Assembly (NCBI GenBank): GCA_024138025.1
Contig: JAMXBD010000056.1
Coordinates: forward strand, 496,001-560,000
Direction of reading: 5' to 3'
Length of the DNA: 64,000 bases
From: Combretum micranthum
Taxonomy: Eukaryota; Streptophyta; Magnoliopsida; Myrtales; Combretaceae
Position 1 is the stretch's first letter. Each line of letters starts with the position of its first letter. Shown piece after piece: positions 12,423-24,830 of this stretch. The translations under genes and the position numbers were made by a program. The notes under the pieces were generated by a model, which made no database searches, had not been told where the DNA came from, and was given only the letters and a program-made list of their open reading frames with translations.

Positions 12423-15086
12423 TGTCACACCCCTACAGAGTACCCTAGTTGTAATAATACACCATGTAACTAACTTAGGTTTCTAAAAAGTTACATAAAA
12501 ACTACACAACTAACGTTCTCCATTTGAAGTGGACAATTAAAATATGATTGATAATTGTTTTTAGTGAGAAAGAGATTGCACACACACCACACACATATAT
12601 ATATATTAACTATAAAAGTATATAATAGACAAACCTAGGTTATTACATAATTATTACAATCATGGTCTTCAAGGGCTTCAACAGAACCTTATTACAGTAA
12701 AAACTTACAAGGAGAGAAAAAAAGCAAAACTTAACTTATACTATTACAAACCACTACTAAGTTTCTATTACATATATGGTCTTCCTCCCAAAAGAATAAA
12801 CAAGTCCATTCTACACTAACTCCCACATGTAAGCTTGGTCTTAGTTTTCTTGCTTATAATCCTATAAAGCAACAATTTAAGTGAGCATGAGCATAAGCTC
12901 AGTGAATAGCATAATCTTAACATATATCACTAGTATCAAACAAGTTTTGTTAACAACCATATGCAATGCACTCATCAAACATGTGTAGCAAAAATGGTTT
13001 GAATAATCAGAATTCAAACCTATGGGGATTTATGCCTTCTTAGAGTAGTTAAAGGATAAGTTTAGTAGTTCATGCTCATAAGAATTTCAAAACTAAAGAA
13101 GGGGGACTTTTCCGTTCTCTTTTATCATTTCTAAAATAGTTTTCACATAAATACCCTCCACTTCTTTTAGAACATGAGCAATCTCACTAAGTATTAACAC
13201 TCTAAAGCCAACTCCAAAACAGACGACCTCCTTTGAAGCCTACTTACTTCCTGTAAAGCTGACAACCCTATGGCAATTTATAAGTGGACCCACTGGCTCA
13301 ACAAGCAATACCACATAATTGGAATATTAACACGTAACATGAGTACCATGCTAATGCGGTATGATGTTATGAAATGCATGACATATTAACTTTAAAAGTC
13401 CAATAAACTTAATTCCATATTATCATGTTGTCATATCAATTTCAAATACTCAATAATGTAAAGTATAATTTAATAATTAAGCAAGTAGTTGTCACTTTGA
13501 TTATTAAGATTTACAACTCAAACATACAACATATAATATATAATATTTCCCAACCCATGCATTTGATTCCCAATAATTGTTATTAGACTATATTAAACTA
13601 TTTTACAATGATAAATAGAGTGATAAGATTCATGTTACTCACCGTGGATTCTCTTTAATCATCGTAATAGTCCAACGAAAAGTCCAAATCGTGATATAGG
13701 CTTCCTATAAGATAGAAAAGCTTGTATCACTATCTAATTAACAAAGAGAAGAAGGATTAAACAAGATTCTAGAGCTAAATTAGACAAAAAAAGACACTTT
13801 AAGCCTGCTACGCCCCCCACCACGCCGCATACCAAGGTCGTTAGAGATAGAGCAATACACAAGCTTCACCACACTCCATATAGAGGATCACTTGATGACC
13901 AAAGGCCACCATCCCCCTTGCTACACCCCATATGGAGGATCACTTGATGACCAGAGGCCACCACGCCCCTTGCTACACCCTATGGTGGTAAGGCGATCCA
14001 ACTACATAATCCACTATGGGCTCTACCAGGCCCCGTGGAGAGGGGCGTATCCACTTAGAATACGAATAGAACTTGCCACGCCCTCCTCTATACCCTGTAG
14101 TCATAAGGCACGAAATGTACTTTTACACTTTACAACTTTACACACTTTAACCAACTTTACTTATCTCAATTCCATCTAACATACTTAAACACCATCATAC
14201 AAGTCTTATACTCCTCATTCACTCCATCATATCCTTTAACTCATCTTAACTCTCCACATCAAAATAACCAACCAACAAACCAACCATAAATTCAAGTTTT
14301 AGAACTTCAACACTTCTACTCTATAAAACTAATACTCAAAACTCATGATCATCCAAAACAGCCATTAACCAACAACAACACTTATTATACAACTATTCAA
14401 ACATAAAAACAACAAAGACAAATCATTTGTTAACTTATCTATACTTGCTTTAACTTGAAGATGGATGCTTAACTTGCTTTTTTAGTGATTAAAGAAGAAG
14501 AAAGTGAAGATGAAGAGAGGAGTATGTGTGTGTTGAAAATGTGGATTTTGAAGAAGACAAGGAGGACGTAAAAATGAAATAAAATCTACCACTTAAAGGA
14601 TAATTATATGCATAAATACAAAGCTTTCCTTTGACTTTTAAGGCAATTCAAAAGTGATTACATCTGTGTAAGTGCATGGGAGTTATGGTGGTTCATCAAG
14701 ATTAAATTTACAACCAAATAAGTTCAAAACAAACGCATATTAAACCATTATATTTCTAAAATATTAGTATTATCAATTATTCAAACTCAAAACAAAGTTT
14801 AGTAACAATTTAGTTTTTAAATTGATATAAGAATTTATATTGATATTGTTGGCAATTTAGAAATCAAGTTTACAAAACTCAATTTTCTATAAGAATATAA
14901 ATAACACTTAATTGAAATTTCTTAAATCAATTTAATTGATGATTTTAAACTTCTATTCTTACTAAATTGATTTTATAGAAACTATTACACTTAAATTTAC
15001 TCAAATTTCATATACTACAACGTACTCATTCAAAAATACATTAAATCTTATTTTTCTAAACCTATTTGTGAAAAACCTAAGGATTA
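12423..15086 (-). mobile_element. Solo LTR (family S2) inside element A gag
   Basis: The + strand starts TGTCACACCCC and ends CCTAAGGATTA, where the terminal CA appears mutated to TA. Near-identical 5-bp repeats flank it: GTTCC at 12418-12422 and GTTCT at 15087-15091. The gag reading on the minus strand resumes across it (RNRWSR on one side, RSERRDEAKQTEF on the other). There is no pol domain inside, so it is a solo LTR. The GGGGTGTGACA end, like that of element B, suggests minus orientation. It contains a two-copy 52-bp tandem repeat at 13878-13981. Confidence 0.7.
13878..13981. repeat. 52-bp tandem repeat, two units
   Basis: GGATCACTTGATGACC occurs at 13885 and again at 13937. The flanking CATAT.GAGG and GGCCACCA(T/C)(C/G)CCCCTTGCTACACCC sequences are repeated in register. 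It lies in solo LTR S2. Confidence 0.85.
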
Positions 15087-15537
15087 GTTCTACTCCATCT
15101 GTTTCTTAGAGTATTGAGCATATTGTTGACTGAGCCTATCAACTACTCCTGATTATGGGGTAGTAGTGGTGGAGGAGGTAAGTCTTCAAGGGGATCACCA
15201 TTACAGCGACAATTTCTTCTTCCATTTAATGTATGATGTATAACACACATAAAACAAAAATTAGATGATTGCTTCCATCCACCATTGCAAAATCGTTTGC
15301 TATACAATCACATATGTCCAATTATCACCATCTTTAGGATGTAACAACTTTAAATAAGCATTTAAGTTTAGCCAAGTTGTTATTCATTAATCGGTGTCCA
15401 TTTAAGGGCTATTACTTAAGGCCGACACAACAATAATTAATCAAGCACAAAATGGTTAAAGCGTACCCAATCTCTCACTCTTGCTCACCGTCTTAAGCTT
15501 AGCATCCTAATCATTTTAAGCCTATGGCTTATACCAA
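15087..15537 (-). pseudogene. Element A gag N-terminus, leader and primer site
   Basis: Minus strand about 15235-15090 reads RRNCRCNGDPLEDLPPPPLL, a proline-rich start like the gag N-termini of this group, followed by NMLNTLRNRWSR up to the S2 insertion. From 15240 to 15537 lies the leader. At about 15526-15537 the minus strand reads TTGGTATAAGCC, a worn version of the initiator-tRNA-Met primer site, directly beside the 5' LTR. Confidence 0.65.
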
Positions 15538-17532
15538 TTAAAACGACTTGACCCTTAGGGTGCCTAAGAGCGAGGTTGTTTTGCTGCATACGTTGCCTTC
15601 AAGCAACATATGCAAGGCTTTGAATATCTAGATGAGTTTCTAATTATTTTTAGTTATGAAATCATTATTTAGTTATCAAATCATGATTTTACTCTTTAGT
15701 AAAACCATATTGAGTCGAAAGACGATTTATAAATAATTTAGAAACCATTATAGCATCTTGCTTAAAAGTGCTTTTAAAGAAAAGAGTAAAACAGAATTTC
15801 AAGGTCAAAACATTTAGGATAATGATAAAAAGGGAAGTCAGGCTCAACTTGAATACAAGTTTGGCACTTAGCCTAGAAGTGATAATAAACTTAAAGTTTA
15901 CAGTCATCCTTAACATAAAAAGAACAACATTTAAAAGTCTTTCCAAAGTTTCATTTAGGTCTCAATTTGTTGAAATCACTCTCCATACTCATCAATCTCG
16001 AAACCTAGAATCGTAGTGGAGATCCACATATGAGCCCTCATCAATACCTGAAATGGTGAAAAGTGAGTGGTGAAGCCTAATACTATAGTAATCAAACACA
16101 TACTCGCATGTCATGCACACTTAAGCAAATGCAACAAGCATAATTTAAATTTAAACCAACAACCAAGTATTCCTAGCATCCTATAAATACAAATACGCAT
16201 AATATACTCATGACTCCAGCAAAAAAAAAAAAAAAAGATATGATTCCTTAGCGAATCACGCACCAAAAGAGGGGTTCAACAGTCCCCAGAACTTATCAAA
16301 AAAGAAAAGAACGATGCAATCTCATACGGATCAATTCCACACAAACCATCACCAATGAACATGGTCCATTACAACCTTTATGCAAGAGCCACACGAGCTC
16401 TTAATTGGATGTCTAGTTTCAAAATCTCCCCTATCGACTACCCACTTGTTTTTACCACGTACTTCGTGAGGGTCCAAGTGCCTATAACTACCACATCATC
16501 TGAAGTTGCGATCAGGTCGTAACCCAGTTTAGGGTGTCATTCTTAGAGTAAGCGGCCAAGCAACAATCAATACTAAATTAAGTCGAGTTTAAATTCTTAG
16601 TTGGTTATTAAAACTATCTTAACAAGCAACACATAATTACTACATACCCATTGGTCAACTCGAGTTAGTTATCCTTTCCTAGGTAGGAGTCCAATCAACT
16701 ATTCATAATTGAGAATGAAATCAGTTCATGATTAACTATTTCTAACTCCTTTACTTTGTTTGGTATATCTAGGTTGTATTGAATTAGTCATTCTGCCCTC
16801 AAATCATACTTAAAAGGCTTAATTAAGTTTAAGGAAAGAATTGGAACAAGTTTTATTTAGTTTAAAGAAGGATTGAAGAAGAAAAAGGGAAGCACAACCA
16901 AATGTATAGGGAAATGCATCACATTGTGCTTTAGGACATGGCGGAATAAGGCAGCTATGTTGTTTCTTCTTCGTTGGGTTTCAGAGAGAAGCACAGGGAG
17001 AACAACTTTGTGTATCTCCTTATGTTTGTTAGTGCTTCAAAGCACTTTTGGGATTAAAGAGAAGCACGAAGGAAACATGGCGTTGTGTACGTCTTTTGTT
17101 TCTCAGCGTTTCCTCGCATTTTTGAATAGGCAAAAGCATGGTAGGAAACATGGCATCGTATTCTCATTATGCTTTTAGGTTTCACATATTCCTCATGTTT
17201 TTTATTAGAGAGAAGCACGATGGGAAACACCAGATCATGTTCTCGTTGTGCTCTTCTGGGATTTGTGTATTTTGCATTTAAACATGATATTTTCATCAAA
17301 AACATGTTTTGGGATGAGTTTTAATGATCTTAAAGGTATTAGATGATCGTGATTATGCCTATACTCAACTATATTAATCTTTTATATGTTAAAACATGAT
17401 AAATCCAAGATGAAATCCTAAATCATCTATATCCGACAGCAAACACTAAGTTATCATGCTGTCTCTAAAATTTCCAAAGCTTTTTATGTGAAATCCTTCA
17501 TTAAACTTATTCTAACAGCGACAACATTACTT
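15538..17532 (-). repeat. 5' LTR of element A, inner segment
   Basis: Collinear with 5329 to about 7260 of the 3' LTR: the shared blocks include AACCATATTGAGTCGAAAGA and the repeated GGGAAACATGG units at about 16980-17265. It is interrupted at 17532/17533 by element B and resumes at 28844. About 100 bases before the break have no counterpart in the 3' LTR, which seems to have lost them. Confidence 0.8.
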
Positions 17533-19785
17533 TGTAACGCCCTACAATAAGGCATTACAACCTGTCACGTGTCCTCTCTTAAAAGAGACACACAAAGGCT
17601 CTAAATCTAAATTCCAAAATATAAACATATAAAATCTCCATGAACTCACAATTTACGATACCTTAGGAGGTACAAAACCTGTAAAACTTGTAACTTATAA
17701 CTTCCAAATAAAATCAAGTAATCCTGTTTAATAAACTATTACATAAAAACTATACGTCAAATCCTCTAAAACATAAATAATCAAAATATTGTTTCAATAA
17801 TCTTCAAAACTCAAGAAATCCTTTTCATAGGTCCTATATAACATCCTATTCCTCTGCAGGGTAGTCAAGTCCACTATCATCATCCCCATGATTAAAATAT
17901 AAGTCATAACTAGACAAGTCATAAACAATAGTCTATTTTTTAGCTTTTCTGGACAGATACAGATATGCTATTTTTAAACTTTTTTTTAAACAAATTGTTT
18001 ATTAAGAAATAAATATAGAAAAAAAAGTTAGCAATTCTCATGAAGAAATCAAATAGATCAAATATATATATATATAAATAAAAATCGGTATATTACATCA
18101 TTTCGATACAATATAGATACAGATTAAAAATAGACCATCTAAGCAGACCAAATATCTCCATCCTATACCTGAAAAAAAAAAAGGAATGAGAGAAAACCCA
18201 GTATGTCAGTCCACAAACACAATGCAAATGCACAAACAACATGTATATTCGTGCAACTTAACTAAATGCATACAACAGGATTATTATCTTCATTACGCTT
18301 GCAAAATAACACCGTTCAGAATCATAGATCTTTGATCCCAAACTTGGAGTTACTCAGACTCTTAAAAAACAACCAAATATCGAAAATAAATAATTCTATA
18401 CATATATCAGTGAATGGTACTCCCCAAACACCCACGACCATACTACCAATAAACCTATGTCTACCGAAGTCATCTCCAAATGCAACTCCACTAGGGACAA
18501 CGACACACATGGATCATCAGGGTACCTCACCAATATCACTGTCTGCTAGGTTTTTACTAGTCAAATCTAAAGACATCCAGAAAAACAAATTAAGCCAAAT
18601 AGAATTACGTTCATTTATTTATCTGTTCCTATAGGCAACAATTATAAACCTAAACCTGCAAGCAAATACAACAAACAAGGAAAGGTGTACCTTTTCCAAT
18701 TCTAGGAACAATCTCTCCAAATCCTCAAATTCTTATAAACAACAAGAAATCTCCAAATCTCCTTGAATATAACATACAACAAGAACAAGAATAAATCATC
18801 ACATCAAAACCCTAATTATCCAATTCTCCAAAATTGTCCAAAACCCTAACCTCATAAGAAATCCACAACTACAAAATCTCCTTCAATTAAACTCCACAAA
18901 ACCTAATTTTCTCCATAAAACCCTAATTATCCAGAATTAACAGAAAATCACCAATAAGAATCATTCTTCATTAAACTTATGGATTACCGGAATAAAACTT
19001 ACCTTAGATTTATTTAGAATCTAAACTCAGATTTCTCCAACAAAAAATAAGATCAAAACCCAAAATCTCGCAACTTCTCCAAAACCTAGATTGGAAAATC
19101 TATAAGAACAAGCATGATTCATCTAATGTATATATTTTTCATATCAAATCTGATATAAGAATGATAATACTTACTCGATTCAATCTAATTCTTCATTTGA
19201 TTCCCAAAAGATCAGAGCTTGATGAGACTAGGTTTTCTCCAAAGAACTCCTTCAAAATCCAAGCATAAATTGAGGAAACAAAACGATATACGAAGAATTT
19301 TGATAGATAAGGGCGAGATTACTTACTCTTGATCCAAATATGATTCCTTGATCTTGTTCTTAAACAACACTCAAAAACTCTCAATTCTCTCTCTTTGGTC
19401 GGAGGAAAAAGTTTACAAATGAAAAACACGAACACTAGGATTTTTATATAGGAAATATTTCGGACGGGAAAGGCTGGCTCCAAAGCCGGTGGCTTAAATT
19501 CCAAAGTCGGCGGCATAAATGCCAAAGACGGCGGCCTTTTTGCCGGCTTTTATCATTCTGTACAAAATCCTTCGAGAGATTTAGACTAGCATCTTACACA
19601 TATAGGCTGGTGGCCTTTACTTGAAAGCTGGCGGCCTAAGTGCCAACTTAAGTCATTTCATCCAATTTTTTGTGTACCTCTTCCCCGGGCTTAAATCTAC
19701 CTACTTAAGGATAAAAATACCCATTTAAACAACATGAATTTTACCTTTTTACCCTTCATTATAATTTATTTACTTGTACTTTACA
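17533..19785 (-). repeat. 3' LTR of element B
   Basis: A 2.25-kb LTR, TGTAACGCCC...CTTTACA on the + strand. It exceeds the 5' LTR by about 210 bases because of one insertion at 17931-18150. On the minus strand it carries a TATATAAAAA promoter box (19441-19450). Upstream of this in the transcription sense lie three 21-base units of the type CCAAAG.CGG.GGC (about 19478-19545). Confidence 0.88.
17931..18150. mobile_element. 220-bp MITE-like insertion in the element B 3' LTR
   Basis: The 5' LTR reads ACAATATCTCC at 27194-27204. In the 3' LTR the same site is opened after ACAATA by 220 bases, then resumes AATATCTCC, giving an AATA duplication (17927-17930 and 18151-18154). The insert ends AAGCAGACCA. 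It contains AATAAATATAG and GATACAATATAGATACAGA, as do two other AT-rich units in this window (32458-32700 and 60494-60712). The terminal inverted repeat is weak in this copy. Confidence 0.65.
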
Positions 19786-19797
19786 TCTCTCCCCTCC

Positions 19798-21361
19798 TAA
19801 AAAGAACTTTCGTCCTCGAAAGTTACGTGGATTATTGAAATAGCTTGGGGTATCTTGACTTCATGTCTTCTTCCAATTCCCATGTCACTTCCCTCTTGTT
19901 TGATTAGTCCATTGCACTTTCACGTACTTAATCACTTTTCTTCTTAGGACTTTCTCTTTTGCATCCAAATCTTTATTGGCTTTCTCAATTGTCGAGAGAT
20001 TAGGCTGCACTTCTAACGGTTCAGGCTACTACTTCATCAGATCTCTAACATATTTTTTGAGCATAGCTACATGGAACACGTTATGTACTCCTTCCAAATT
20101 AAGCGGTAAAACCAATCTGAAAGCAACATCGCCTATTTTTTCCAATATTTCATACGGTCCCACATATCTTGGATTTAACTTCCCTCTTAGTCCAAATCTG
20201 ATAACTCCCTTTGTTGGTGAAATCTTCAGCAAAACATGCTCTCCCACTTAAAATTCCAAAGGTTGTCTTCTTTTGTCAGCGTAACTCTTTTGTCTACTAT
20301 GTACAGCATGCAACCTCTGTCTAATCAACTTAACTTTATCCACTGCCTCCTGTACTAACTCGGGTCCCAACATTTATCTCTCACCTACTTCATCCCAGTG
20401 AATAAGTGACCTGCACTTTATGCCATAAAGAGCTTTATATGGAGGCATGCCAATCGACGCTTGGTAACTGTTATTATAAGCAAATTCCACTAATGGTAAA
20501 TGCTCATCCTAACTTCCTTTGAAATCCAAAACGCACGCTCTTAACATATACTCCAAGATCTGAATAGTTATCTTAGATTGTCCATCTGTCTAGGGATGAT
20601 AAGTTGTATTGAAAAAGACTTTGGTACCCAATGCTTGATGTAGACTTTTGAAAATCTCCCAACAAATCTGGTGTCTCTGTTAAACACGATGGTTATAGGT
20701 ATCACATGCAATCTTACTATCTCTTTGATGTACATCCTTGCCAATTGATCTATTCGATACCCGGTCTTGGTAGGTATAAAATGAGCTACCTTACCGAGTC
20801 TGTCTACAATCACGCACATTGATTCATACTTATCTTTTATCTTAGGCAAAGCCATAACGAAATCCATGGTGACGTGTTCCACTTCCATTGCGGTATCAAC
20901 AAAGGTTTCAACTCACCTGCTGGTCTTCTATGCTCTATATTTATCATCTGACATGTGTGGCACTTGGAAACATATTCTGCTATCTCCTTTTTCATATTAT
21001 TCCACCAATATAGCTTCTTCAAGTCTTGGTACATCTTATTTCCTCCTGGATGGATGGAATAACTGGAATAGTGTGCTTCTTTTAACAACTCTCACTTAAG
21101 ATCTCCTTGCACTGGCACACATAATCTTCCTTTATACCATAGAATACCTTCATCATCTATATAGAACTCTGGTGCCCTACCATTCTCCATTATCTGTTTA
21201 ATCTCTAGGATACTCTGATCATCCATCTGAGCTATCTTGATTCTATCTACAAGAGTAGGTGGTATCTTAAAATTCGTTAATCTTTCACTCACTTGTCTTG
21301 TAACTATTTCTAGCTCAAGTTTCCTCATATCATCAATCAAAAGGCCTTTTGTTGTAATCAT
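19798..21361 (-). pseudogene. Element B integrase and chromodomain
   Basis: Minus strand 21361-21092 gives the linker before integrase. Strand 21088-20837 has the HHCC zinc finger: H in HYSSYSIHPGG and the Cys pair in CHTCQM. Strand 20888-20568 has the catalytic core (TMDFVMALPKIKDKY, VDRLGKVAHFIP, then FNRDTRFVGRFSK where intact relatives read SDRD). Strand 20247-20029 has the C-terminal GKLNPRYVGPYEIL and VFHVAMLKKYV. From about 20028 to 19830 a chromodomain reads KVIKYVKVQWTNQ. Integrase inserts the element; the chromodomain targets chromatin. The IPITIVFNRD motif and several stops mark decay. Confidence 0.88.
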
Positions 21362-21530
21362 ACCACAAGATTTTCCATTCTCTTTCTGCTGAAAACATCC
21401 GCTACAACATTCGCCTTCCCTAGATGATACTGAATATCAATGTCATAATCCTTGATAAGCTCCAACCACCTTCTCTGTCTCATATTCAACTCTTTTTGGG
21501 TAAAGAAGTACTTTAAACTCTTATGATCCA
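21358..21530 (-). pseudogene. Element B RNase H, 3' portion
   Basis: On the minus strand this reads [20 protein letters not shown], then [19 protein letters not shown] and [10 protein letters not shown], the end of a gypsy RNase H (intact relatives read ADALSRK). The preceding VYTD is found on the other side of the solo LTR near 23690, so the insertion cut the domain at the TD/HK junction. Confidence 0.88.
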
Positions 21531-23679
21531 TGTAATGCCCTAAAAATAAGGCATTACAACCCACCACATATCCTCTCTTGAAATAGAATACGTTAAAGCT
21601 CTAATATCCACAATCTATCAAATATCACATGTAAACACACACATAGGTTATCTCATAGGATACTCAACACAACCTGTATAATCTAGAAACACAAGAAAAC
21701 TTCATAACATTCCTGTTTAATCAAACAAACATCCTAGTTGGCATATCCATAAGCCAACGCTCCATCATAACAACTAAAATTTGTCTACAAGAGAAAACCT
21801 TAATGTACAACTTAGTCTTCCAACGACAAATGATCTAATAACTGTTCATAAAATATAATAATAAGCAAAATATAGCAAAATTAAGTCTTCAACATATCTA
21901 GGCACTTCTTTTCTCCCAAAATCCTATAATCAAAAGTCTAACTCTTAGCTGGGTAGTCAGGTCCACTATTACCATCCCCCTGATCGAAGATCATATCATA
22001 ACCCGAAAGATCATATATAATGTCTTCATCACCTATACCTGAAATTTTAAAAAGTGAGCTGCGAAGCCCAATACGATAACTCAAATCCTTGAAAGTAAAT
22101 GCAAATGCACATGTAACAGGTATATACATTAGATGCACTAAGTCTAATGCAAGCAATTAGTTTGTTATCTTTTTTTATATTCTGCAAATCAACACAGTTC
22201 AAAACTATGTATACTTTAGTCTCGAACTCGAAGTAACTCAGACTCCTCTTGAAAAACAACAAACTTTTTGATAACAAGGTAATTATATACATATATGGGT
22301 GAGTGGGTACTCCCCAAACATCCCCGATTTCCCCTAATTCTACCAGAATCATATCAAAGCATGAGTCTACTAGGGATAACCTCACACTAAGATCATCAGG
22401 ATGCCTCATCAGTATCACTGTTTGTCAGGTCTTTACTGGTTAAAGCCAAGCACAACTAAGCAGACAATTATTAAGCCGAATAGTATTAGATATATTATGA
22501 AGTTATGTTCCTACAACCAATCAAGCAATACTAAACTTACAAGCAAAAACAAAATGGGATTAGTCGTACCTTTCTTAATTTCTGGAATACAATTCAAATC
22601 CTCAAATCCGATATCAACAACAAAAAAGGTGACCCGAACTCCACAAACTCCTATATCAACACCAACTACAATTCTATAACCCCAAATATCCTGTTACAAC
22701 ATATATACATACATCAATATATATAAACACGTTATCAAATATATCATAACATATATGAATTCTCCAAAAACCCTAACCTGATAAGAAAGCTCTAATATCC
22801 ATACCGTTTGCTTCGATCAAACTCCACAAAAACCTTCAAAACAACAATGAACCGCACAAAACTCGATAAATACCAAAATTTTCACTAAAACCCTAGATTT
22901 GCATATTAACAAGAACATATAAGGATCATCTAATCATACATTAATTTAAATCCATCAATGAAAAGATGAAACTTACTGATTTAGATCTCTAAAACCCGAT
23001 TCGCATTCACAAACTCAGATTCCAACCAAAGTTAGGGTTTTTCTCCTACAAATCCTTCAAGAACATCAACAAAACCCTAAGAAATCATACATAAATCCGT
23101 AGAAAACATGTTGTAGATGGTTATAACACTTACCAGAATCAATTCTAAGCCTCACAAGACCCTAAGCATGAAGAAGAAACCCCAAACGCTCTAGATGAAA
23201 GAAGAAAAAACAAGGAAACGAAATCTGTTGAAATCTGTCAACCGCTCGCTTATATATAGATTTTTACTCCTACGCCGGTAAATTAAATCCCTACGCTGGC
23301 GTCGTAGGATCTTCAGGAGACAGCGTTCGACGTGCAACAAAAATTCTTTGCATCGTTCAGAACGTCATATGCTGGCAAAACCCAAGGCAACGCCAGCGAC
23401 ATTCAACTCCGGCGTTAGACAATAACACTTTTATTCCAAATCAACGTTGACAAACAGCGTAAGGAAATTTGTCACTGTAGACATCCTACGCCGGTCTATA
23501 CGCCAGCGACATATTCCCTCCAAAAGGCGGCGTTGGATCTGCAGAAAATTCCAACATTTCATAATTCTTTCCCAAAACAAAATTTACCAAACTTAACTTG
23601 TTTTGTGGCTTTGATATAAGCTTATATATATATCATGACCCATTTATCTTCATTTTATTTTATTTTTCTATGTGTTACA
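21531..23679 (-). mobile_element. Solo LTR (family S3, related to element B LTR) inside element B RNase H
   Basis: Starts TGTAATGCCCTAAAAATAAG and ends CTATGTGTTACA on the + strand. The flanking 5-bp repeats are ATCCA (21526-21530) and ATCCG (23680-23684), one mismatch apart. The first roughly 80 bases resemble the element B LTR, so it is a sister family. The minus-strand promoter box is TATATATAAG (within 23251-23260 on the + strand). It is preceded in the transcription sense by several GC-rich CGCCGG/GCCAGCG motifs (23271-23540). No coding content. Confidence 0.85.
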
Positions 23680-24830
23680 ATCCGTATATACCTTACACTT
23701 TTCCCATACAGGTAGTGTCTCTATAGCTTCAACGCATGTACTACGCTGCTAGTTCCAAATCATGCGTAGGATAGTTCTTCTCATATGGCTTCAATTATCT
23801 GGAAGCATATGCTATAACCCTGCCCCTTGCATCAGTACACATCCTAAACCTTGAATAAAGGCATCGTTGTATCTAGCATACTCCCACCACTCACTGGTAA
23901 AGTTAGCACGAGAGCAGATACTAACTTATCCTTCAGCAACTGAAAACTGGTTTCATATTCTTTATTCCATACATATTTAACTCCTTTCTATGTCAATCTC
24001 ATTAATGGGCTAGCGCTCTTTGAAAAGTCTTCTACAAACCTTCTGTAATATCCTACCATTCTTAGAAAACTTTTGATTTTTGACACAGTCTTAGGTTTTT
24101 GCCATTCAAATACTGCTTTTACTTTCTCAGGATCTACTGATATTCCATTCCCATCAACTATATGTCCTAAGAAAGAAACTTATTCCAACCAGAACTCACA
24201 TTTGGATAACTTAATATATAGCTCCTCTTCCTTTAATCTGGTCAGAACCAATCTCAGATGCTCCTCATGTTCTTCTTTAAACTTAGAGTACACCAGCACA
24301 TCATCTATGAAAACCACGACAATCTTATCCAGATAATCTCTTAAAACTCTGTTCATCAAATCCATAAACATTACTGACGCATTTGTGAGACCGAAAGGCA
24401 TGACCACAAACTCATAGTGTCCATACCTGGTTTTAAAAGCCGTCTTTTAAATATCCTTTGCCTTAACTCTCAGCCGATGATATCCTGATCTCAGATATAT
24501 CTTTGAAAATACTGATGCCTGCCAGCTAGTCAAACAAATCATCAATTCTTGGCTAAGGGTACTTGTTCTTAACTGTTACCTGATTTAACTCTCTATAATC
24601 TATGCACAACCTCATACTGCCATATTTCTTCTTCACAAATAAAATTGGAGCTCCTTAGGGTAGAACACTGGGTCTAATAAATTTATTCTTCAACAGATCA
24701 TCCAATTGTACTTTAAGCTCGATTGGTTCTGTAGGAGCTATATGATAAGGAGTCTTAGAAATTGGTATAGTACCTGGTACCAAATCAATGCTAAACTCCA
24801 CTTCTCTTTCTGGTGGTAACCCTGGTAAAT
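23680..24830 (-). pseudogene. Element B reverse transcriptase and RNase H, 5' portion
   Basis: Minus strand about 24810-24430 has RT blocks in mixed frames. Strand 24407-24180 reads [20 protein letters not shown], then the catalytic [10 protein letters not shown] with both Asp present, [15 protein letters not shown] and KCEFWLE. The connection region and RNase H follow to 23685 (KVYTD), where solo LTR S3 cuts in. RT copies the RNA and RNase H removes it. The catalytic pair is intact, unlike in element A, but stops are frequent. Confidence 0.88.

Noticed and set aside
13892..14179. 95-codon frame in solo LTR S2
   Set aside because: It consists of the 52-bp tandem repeat and has no protein-like conservation.
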